From assembly GCA_037178975.1 (NCBI GenBank), contig JASJZH010000004.1, positions 10,416,001-10,480,000 of the forward strand: a stretch of DNA of 64,000 nt, in the 5' to 3' direction. Origin of the DNA: Oscheius tipulae (taxonomy: Eukaryota > Nematoda > Chromadorea > Rhabditida > Rhabditidae). Below, one piece after another: positions 56,819-64,000 of this stretch; the first letter of the stretch is position 1, and every line of letters starts with the position of its first letter. The notes below the pieces were generated by a model. It made no database searches and was not told the DNA's origin. It was given only the letters and a program-made list of their open reading frames with translations. Position numbers and translations under genes: made by a program.

Positions 56819-59549
56819 TTATTCGCTGGACAGAGAGTCGATGATCTTCTCGGCCTTACGACGAGCCTCGACAGCCTTCTCGGCAAACTTTCCGTCTTCT
56901 GGGCTCGTCTTCTGCTTGGACTTAATGGTGGCAGCGATGTACCCATCGACAGAGTCGAACAGAGGCTTGTCGTACTTCAGCAGCTCCGAGGCCTGGACAT
57001 GTACAGCATTTGAAATCAAAGCAAGTCTTCCTACCTTCACAGCAGCCTCTCCGAACTTGGGCTTGGCAGATGTCAGGAGGTCGGAGATGTAACTGTTCAC
57101 GGCATGGCGACCATCATCCAACTGCTTTTTAGCCTCAATGAGGGCAGACTCGTCACGGCTCTCCTTAAAGGCGGTAATCTCATCGACAAAGTTGGTGTAG
57201 AGCTTTGATTTGCGGGAGGCCAGGGCATCGAGACGGCGAACGATGACAGAGAGCTCTTCGATAATCTTGGAGGTGGGATCCTGGAATAGGAAAGTTCAGT
57301 ATAAATCTCTGAACCAGCAAACTCTAGCTCAGTTTCCCCAGCGAGTGAACAGTTAGGGGATCAGGGGCTTTCAGTGGATCGTATCGGTCTCATCTACTCT
57401 CTGTCATCACATAGAATAGTCTGAACGTTTGGAACTTCACAAGAGCTCAAAGTTTCTCAGCAAACCTTCCAAGTTGGACTTAATAGGCTGTGTTCTAGAG
57501 TCTATCCCTCCCAAAGGGTTGGTAAATGCATGAACCTAACAGTTAGATTTTGGCTCGTCATCTTTGGAGGGCGCAGACTTCGCCCAGAACATTTCAGAAT
57601 GTTCTGAACTCCAGTCCAGCCCACCAAAGCGCCTCAGGAGAAAGCTTTCTTTCTGGTTAGAGGGTCCCCAGACTCGGAATATGAAGTCTCCGCCCCAGGT
57701 CGAGAAAGCCTGTTTGGTAAATGTCCGCCTTATATCTCAGGTATCCAATAGTCATGTATTCTGATTCTCCCTACACTTGCCTCTCTCTCTGTCTCTCTTT
57801 AACTGTGACCAAACATTGACCGTCGACTCTGTCTAGAATCTTTGACTTTCCATTGTCGCATCCAGACCCCGACTCCTTTTTTTTCCTTTTCTCTTTCGTT
57901 CCCTATACTCACCGAGGACAGAGAGAAGTCCAGTCTGACGTAGACGATGATGGAGAAAAAGATGATGAAGAAGAAGCAGATGACCAGAACTGGCTCTCTG
58001 AGAAGCTGAATAGCTTCGAAATCGTACGAGATGTTGAAGTTCTGGATGTGCTCGGAGACCAGGTTGTCCTTCTGGAGGATGACGATCTGGCGACCGACAG
58101 TGTCCAAGTAGGAGGCCTTGACTTCGTCAGGACGACGGTCCATGGTGTAGGGAGTGTTGACCTTGATATTCCTAGAAAACATTGTACAAAAATGACTAGG
58201 ACTCTTACTTGACATGCTCTGGGAGAACGACCTTGGTGGTCAGCTTCTCGACAACAATGTTCTCAAAGATATGGTCCAGGACTCTCATCTTCAGGGCGTA
58301 GTTGTTGCCATTGTTGTAGAGATACTCGTAGGAGGGAACATTGTATCCAATGACATAGGACGTCTTCCAGCCTCCGAAGAGCGGGAATCTGGGGGTGACT
58401 GTGAGCTCGACCGAATCGGTGCGGATGCGGATGGCAGAGGTAGAGATGTTTCCAATCTCGTCACGGTAGTAGATGTCCTTAGCAGAGGCGGGGAGAATGG
58501 TCTGGAAGACAAAGAGTTTTGTTCTGTCTCTCTATTACTCACCGTGAAGTGCTGAAGATGAGGTCTCTGGCTCTGCCCTCTTCTGTCACCACTGTGCTCC
58601 AGTCTGGAGAATGTTCCCTTCAGATCGGCTCCCTTGTTCTCGAGCTCAATGTATTCCTCAACAGCAATGTTTCCACCCCAGTGAGAGACTTCAATCAGTC
58701 TTTCAACGACGGTAGCTACCACGAAGGGGAAGTTGCACTCGTAATGAAGATCGACGAACTGGGCGTTGAAAGCAGGTTGATCGGAGTAGGGCCCGTAGAC
58801 GACCTTGCCATTCTCCTTGTTCTTGTTGTCAACCAGATTTCCGGGGATTTTGTAGGTAGTCTTTTCCTTAGCTACGGGGTAGGCAGCGGAGACGTGGCTG
58901 GTCAGATGGGCCTTGATGAATCTGGAAAAGTCTTGATGAGTCTGGACATCAGCTTAGTCAGTCACTGTCTCTCGTGTCACTTTCACTATCTCTGCAAAGA
59001 AATCCCTTTAGAGACAGTCACTGTCATTGTCTCTGTAACTTACTGTGGCTGGTTCTGAGCAATAGCGGTCGGGTAAGGAGAGAGGACTCCGGTCACTCTG
59101 TACTCAACCTTCAGTTTGACTTGAGCGCCCTTGGCTACGGCCTTGGACAGATCGATTTTGTAGAGCTGAAATTGTTTCTCATGAATGAAAGTGTCTTCCT
59201 CACCTGGAATCCCTTCTCGACATTCTGCTTAGTAATCTTCAACTTGTTCTTCTGTCCATCCTCTCGGATGACCATGTAGGACAGTTTTTCCGCCTCGGCA
59301 GTGGGAATGGCTACGAGGAGATCCTTCTGTTCCTTGGCGTCGGTGTTCTCGTACGTGAAGAGGGAGCTGGTCTTGACGATCTGGAAGAAAGAGTTTTCTT
59401 TAAAAAGAGATAATAAAAAAATGAAAAAGTGATCTTGAAATCCGTACCTGTGTAGTGAGATCGACCGTCCTGTCGACATCGGAGACTTTCCATGCTCCGG
59501 TGGCCAGACACGCCGAAATCAACGATAGAATCAGGATAGTTACCCTCAT
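56819..59549 (-). CDS. RPN1: ribophorin I, oligosaccharyltransferase subunit (OST1)
   Basis: Eight exons join in phase: 59448-59549, 59204-59380, 59044-59165, 58543-58921, 58209-58501, 57913-58171, 57035-57280 and 56819-56992. The product is 583 residues, near the family's usual 600. It is a non-catalytic subunit of the ER-membrane complex that N-glycosylates nascent proteins. Order: signal peptide ([20 protein letters not shown]); luminal domain with [40 protein letters not shown] and [19 protein letters not shown]; one transmembrane helix ([20 protein letters not shown]); then a cytosolic coiled-coil-like tail rich in Lys/Glu ([20 protein letters not shown]). The last intron (56993-57034) is 42 nt with no in-frame stop, so retention would add 14 residues. 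Given the many sequons in the two giant proteins nearby, they are natural clients, but adjacency proves nothing. Confidence 0.94.
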
Positions 59550-60250
59550 CCTGAATGAAATTCCACTTTTTTTGTGACGCAAATTGACGGAGATCGATTG
59601 AAATCGATGGAAAAGCAGTTATGATGACAAAGCCATAGCCACGAACAAATTACAGAAAACTTTGGCTTTTGGATCTCAAGAAAATTAAAGAGTCTGAGTT
59701 AGAAGATTATTTCTACGGAAAAAGTACTGTATTGGCACCAAATAAATAAAGTACTTGTACGATTACTAGAGTTTGAAATCCACGTCGCCATTGCTCCCAT
59801 ATTGAAAGCCAAGCTTCGTGATGGGACCCATGGTATCAGTCCTTTGACCGATCGTTTGAAAAGCTGGTATTGTCCAAAGGATGAGGAGTTGTTGAAAGAA
59901 GCAGTGAACACACAGTGTTTGTGTCTCTGTCAACCTGTCTGGTCCACAGACTCCTATTATTCTAATTGCCCTCCATTTGTTCTTGTCAACTCGTCCCAAA
60001 GAACCTGTCATCAACTTCTCCGTTGACTGTCTGTCTTTCTCTCAAGGATGCCTTTTCTACCTGTACCTGTCAGATTTTCATCATGACACTTTCAACTAAT
60101 CTTTCAACTAAAGCCTTACTCCTTCATCTCATGAGCATGACCTGTCAATCCATGCTACCAGCCCAGTTCTTAAGTGGTAGCTGGGCAGTTTGATAAAACA
60201 TTTTGAGCACGAAGATGGAGAGACTGTCCGGAGCAAGATAGAACAAGTTG

Positions 60251-60807
60251 ATGTTGGAGAAAGAAAGCTTTGAAGAGCCAGGACAGAAAGAAACTGACGA
60301 GATCAGAATGAGTTTGGACATATTGCCAGAGATAGAAGTGCCGGTTAGGCAGTGAAATAAGAGGCTGTGGAGAGGGATCCGTAGAGAACAAGTAGTCTTG
60401 ATTCAACACATTTTCCAGGTCCAAAAGATACCGAAAAGTGCCAAACTTGTTCGCGGTGGCAGTAATGGGCAGGTCGTTGAAGAGCAGGAAGTAGGTGAGG
60501 CTACCTCGTCCAAAATCCCGGATGGAAAACCAGTGGAGAAGAGCAAAGAGGCCAATCAGAAACATCTGGCTGCCCTGGAGGACAGTAGCGAGAACAGCAA
60601 TGCTTCGGAGAATGACAGTAACGAAGACGAAACAGACAACGGAGGATTCTGAGGAAGTTCACGGCGTTTCTGGCTGTAACATGGACATTGCCAACATGGA
60701 TAACGAGTGGGTGGTGAAAAAGAAGTCTCGTCATTCCCGAATGTACATCCTGAATATTCTGCTAATTCTACAGGATAAAGCCGTCGACAGCCAGGTGGAT
60801 GGAATAA
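60251..60807 (+). CDS. acidic-protein gene, unrecognised, possibly frameshifted
   Basis: An ATG at 60251 opens MLEKESFEEPGQKETDEIRM and continues to EIEVP. After an intron ending ATTTTCCAG at about 60418 the frame resumes in phase (KIPKSAKLVRGGSNGQVVEE) and runs through an acidic tail (SSENSNASENDSNEDETDN) to a TGA at 60650-60652. A second frame that is clearly coding-like begins just before this stop (TEDSEEVHGVSGC, then DNEWVVKKKSRHSR) and could end near 60807 after a 31-nt intron. The two frames overlap with no plausible intron between them, suggesting a frameshift, a sequencing error or two alternative ends. A further coding-like stretch at 59780-59925 (FEIHVAIAPILKAKLRDG) may be an upstream exon. 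No family recognised. Confidence 0.38.
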
Positions 60808-60854
60808 GAAGGCATATCGTCACTTATTGTTTTTTGTACTATTACTTAGCGACT

Positions 60855-61335
60855 TCATACTACTTTTTTCTTCCCCTTTTCACGAGGAATTAGCCCAAAA
60901 TACTTGAAAAAAAAAACTCGAACGTTAGAGAAAACTGCTAAAAGAGCGTTCAAATCCTCCGCTACTTCGAAATCGTGGCAGGACCCGGGTGGCGCCGTGA
61001 TGACAATTTGAGTTCGGAATTTTAATTCTTCCTTTCGGTCATTCCTCCCCTGCCATTTGTCTATTTTTCTACCTAACTTTGTTCGTTTGACATAAGTACA
61101 TGTTACATGAGCGCCTAGGATCGAAAGTATCAACTTTAGCTCAGAAAATTAGCTTAGAAACATGTTGTTTACAAGATAAGGTGCGCAAAATCCTCGTTTC
61201 CCGTTTCCGTTCATTCCAACTGCTGGAGCCCCAGTTTGCTGAAAAATAGTTCTTGAGCCTCTTCCATACCTTGTCAATGCTTCTTATAATCTCTCTCCCT
61301 TCATTCCTATCCTAAAACGGTTTTCTTCCAGAAAG
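60855..61335. other. intergenic, upstream of PSMD2
   Basis: Only short frames. It should include the PSMD2 promoter; no TATA box or other motif is evident. Confidence 0.45.
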
Positions 61336-64000
61336 ATGGTCGAGACTGCAAAGGAAGCTTCTTCGGCCGCCGAGAAGAAGGTCGACGAGAAGAAGAAGGG
61401 CAAGGATGACAAGGAGAAGAAGCCTGAAATGGTTAGTCCCTCTTTCTCATCTTGTTTCTGTCTATATGTGCATGGCATCATTGGCCTCGGCTTGCTAAGA
61501 AGTCTGCTCAACAGTCTAGATTACGTCAAAAAACAAAGTAGCGTGCATTCATAAAAATGCTAACAAAAAAGCCCTTACGCTTGCACAGTAACATAAAAAC
61601 AAACAAGCAGATTCAAACGCGGATCATTTGAACGCTATGCGAGTACCCCACCACTACGCCATGCCAAGATTTGCTCAAAACTTTTTCTGCATAGCGTAGG
61701 CGGTTGGCTGGCCGACTACGAAAGCAAACGAGTCGGATCGATTCCCACGAGAGTCGAACCCGGGTTGTACGGATATCAAGCTAGCACACTACCACTAGAC
61801 CACGCGCGCACCGACTGAAATGACAGCCAGAAACGGTTCACAGCACATTTCCAAGCCCATTTTTTTGCAGACGGAGGAGGACAAGAAGCTGGAAGAAGAT
61901 CTAAACATGCTGGTCCAGCGTCTGACCGAGAACGACTCCTCGCTCTACATGCCCAGCCTGGAGACGATGAGGTCGCTAATCCGGGCCAGCACGACTTCGA
62001 TGACCTCCGTTCCGAAGCCCTTGAAGTTTATGCGTCCCCATTACGCCAAGATGAAGGAAATCTACAGCAAGCTGACTGACAGCGATGTACAGGTATCTCT
62101 TTTTGTCATATTTCCTGCCCAAATTCAACATTTTCAGAAACTTTGTGCCGACGTGATTTCCGTTCTCGCGATGTGCTCGGACGAGAAGACGGACTGCATC
62201 AACTACAGGCTGAAGGGCATGCGAGAGCCGATGGGCGACTGGGGACACGAGTACGTCCGGCATCTGGCCACGGAGATGTCCGAAGAGTGGAAGGGTGCGG
62301 CCGAGGTCAATGAGAAGAATGCCATCAGACGGGAGGAGCTGTTGATCATGGCCAAGGAAATTATCGCCCACAATATGAAGCACAATGCCGAAGTCGAAGC
62401 CTGTGATCTGTTGATTGAGATCGAAAAGCTGGAACTGCTGCTGGACTTTGTTCACGAGGCCGATCATCAACGCGTCTGTCTATATTTGCTGAGGTAAGGT
62501 TTTCCGATCTCTTTATGGAAGATAAGGGTGAAATGGCGTCGCTAAAAACTCCCGAGATGTTAATCATTGCTGAGTTTTACAAAGTTCTAAGACTTTTTCA
62601 ACTATTCTAAACGTTCGAATTGTGCTAGACTCGGCGCTGTAGAAGTTCTAGTTCGTCTCGCTCTTTTTGTTCCAATTTGAGACTCGAATTGTCTGCAATC
62701 TTACATCCGGAAGAAGTTGGGCCACAGCCCTAAATCTCTTGTTCAATGCGATCTAGCATTTGAACTGTATAGTTGCGTTTGCCGAGCGTTTTTCCAAAAT
62801 CGAAAGGGTCCCCCTATTGTTTAGATTACGCGTCATTTTCAGTGGTCCACATTTCAAACATTGCATTACACAACCCTTGACCGAAAGTTTGGACCTACTG
62901 AATCTAGTGCATGACTAGGCCTGTGCGCACAAATTGGCCGGTTTCGGGCCGGTTGATTTGTGCGCACAGAAAAGTTGAACAACTGGCAAAACATCGAAAA
63001 ATTAAAAAAAAAAATGTCGGTTACACCCCAAAAAGTGAATTTGGTGCGCTGAATTTCGTACCGGACCAGACCAGCCTCATCCGGTCCGGGCGCACATGCT
63101 TGTAAATCCCTGGTCTCTAGAATCCTAGCGAGAGATACAGCAAAAAGTTATTGTGGCCGTACTTTGACTCTTCCTGCTCTCCATTTCATCTCCAACGTTA
63201 TCGATTACTTGATCCTAGAGTCCTGGGCCAAAGGCAGCGGTTGATTTCGATCTGATGAGCTGGTGACCGAAAAACCTCATCAATTTTACACTTACAAATT
63301 TATGACTTGCTAGTGTCTGTTCCAATGTCTAACTACTCCATTTTCAGTTGTGCCCCTCTGACTCCCGATCCGGAAAACGCGAATCTCATTCGGACGGCCA
63401 AGAACATCTACCTCAAGTTCCACAAGTTCCTCGATGCCGTCCGCTGTGCCATCATGCTCAACGAGACGGAAGAGATCAAGAAGATCTTCAAAGAGACCCC
63501 TGACCCGCTTCTCCAAAAGCAGATGGCCATTCTGCTCGGTCGACATCAGATCTTCCTCGAGTTCGACTATCATCCGAATGGCAAGCTGCTCGGCGAGCTT
63601 AATTCCAATGCCCATCTCTATGAATATTTCCACAGTCTGGCCCGGGAGCTCGAGATTATGGAACCGAAGACGCCGGATCAGATCTACAAGAGCCATCTAG
63701 AGCAGACGCGTGAGTTATTCTTCCTTTGTCGTTGTTATTTTGAAGTTTTTGGCTACAAAATAGATGGGAAAATCGTTACGGGACCTGTTGCTCTGTCATT
63801 CTTTCAAAGCAAGTCTAGACCCTCTTAGACTTCGGCGCTTCGGGCTATATATGAGGGAACTTTTTCCCCTTTTACCATCAAGTTGGAAAACAATCCTAAA
63901 GCACAACAACTAACTCATACCTACTATTTTGTCAAGTTCTCATCAACTCTAGAAGCTTATGTCCAGTTCCCTAGCGGTAGTTTATATTCGTAAAACCTTA
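61336..64000 (+). CDS. PSMD2: 26S proteasome regulatory subunit PSMD2/Rpn1, 5' part (continues past window)
   Basis: Exons 61336-61431, 61871-62092, 62138-62493 and 63348-63709 join in phase; the rest lies beyond 64000. PSMD2 is the largest base subunit of the 19S particle and docks ubiquitin receptors and shuttle factors. The N-terminus is a Lys/Glu-rich charged tail (KKVDEKKKGKDDKEKKPEM). The conserved N-terminal helical domain follows: EEDLNMLVQRLTENDSSLYM, PLKFMRPHY, INYRLKGMREPMGDWGHEYV, RREELLIMAKEIIAHNMKHN, then AAN-like segments ENANLIRTAKNIYLKFHKF and LLGRHQIFLEF. The PC repeats expected downstream are not in the window. Intron 1 (439 nt) holds two tRNA-like elements; intron 3 (854 nt) holds a hairpin. 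The start ATG is the first in the frame and gives the expected charged N-terminus. Confidence 0.93.
61608..61670 (-). pseudogene. tRNA-like element in PSMD2 intron 1 (a)
   Basis: The minus strand shows an A-box-like TGGCGTAGTGGTGGGG and, about 35 nt on, a B-box-like GTTTGAATC. The stems do not close into a cloverleaf. It is probably a decayed tRNA or tRNA-derived repeat. Confidence 0.4.
61739..61811 (-). pseudogene. tRNA-like element in PSMD2 intron 1 (b)
   Basis: The minus strand shows a strong A-box (TGGTCTAGTGGTAG) and B-box (GGGTTCGACTC) at tRNA spacing. The 5' GCGCGCG has no matching 3' strand and the anticodon arm does not pair. It is antisense to PSMD2 and resembles element (a). Confidence 0.5.
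62922..62968. repeat. GC-rich hairpin in PSMD2 intron 3
   Basis: Arms TGTGCGCACAAATTGGCCGG and CCGGTTGATTTGTGCGCACA pair at about 17 of 20 positions around a 7-nt loop. Related GGTCCGGGCGCACA sequence lies about 110 bp downstream, so it may be the core of a small inverted-repeat element. Confidence 0.7.

Overview
The window is eukaryotic nuclear DNA from a small-genome invertebrate, most likely a nematode. Most genes are split by short GT-AG introns (commonly 33-70 nt) whose 3' ends read TTTTCAG, TTTCCAG or TTTGCAG, as is typical of nematodes. AATAAA signals follow several stop codons. One coding exon carries four copies of TTAGGC, the nematode telomere hexamer. I saw no bacterial or viral genes. 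I cannot name the species.

Layout, left to right. 1-410 holds the 3' end of an ER-associated degradation gene (SEL1L/Hrd3 type, +). Then come a secreted EF-hand protein (about 1948-2501, +), a seven-transmembrane receptor (6094-8396, +), ethanolamine-phosphate phospho-lyase (9508-11925, -), and an Ig-domain membrane protein resembling FAM187 (14091-16945, +). Uncertain small genes lie at 17.5-20.4 kb. A second receptor (20835-22150, +) has one in-frame stop. A secreted matrixin-type metalloprotease follows (22997-24102, -). Next are a 686-bp Tc1/mariner-like foldback element (24123-24808), a small two-exon secreted protein (24955-25481, -) and an unrecognised Arg/Ser-rich gene (26349-29021, -).

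The centre (31854 to about 51.8 kb, +) is two tandem giant genes. Each encodes a secreted, Cys-rich, heavily N-glycosylated protein of about 2,000-2,500 residues, built from many degenerate modules of about 80 residues that resemble but do not match sushi/CCP domains. A conserved W-x-x-I-x-T-G-E signature, a phase-1 intron at the same place in many modules and a two-module higher-order repeat show how the array grew. This is the most unusual system in the window. A tRNA-Asp gene sits inside an intron of the second giant gene.

The right end is housekeeping. IMP dehydrogenase (52139-54569, -) ends tail-to-tail with the second giant gene. Ribophorin I (56819-59549, -) follows, then a possibly broken acidic-protein gene (about 60.25-60.81 kb, +) and the 5' half of the 26S proteasome subunit PSMD2 (61336 to window end, +). 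SEL1L, ribophorin I and PSMD2 all act in ER protein quality control and turnover, but nothing suggests co-regulation. Degenerate (GAGACA)n tracts, in either orientation, occupy dozens of introns. Protein models and splice sites are by-eye inference from reading frame, splice consensus and family resemblance.
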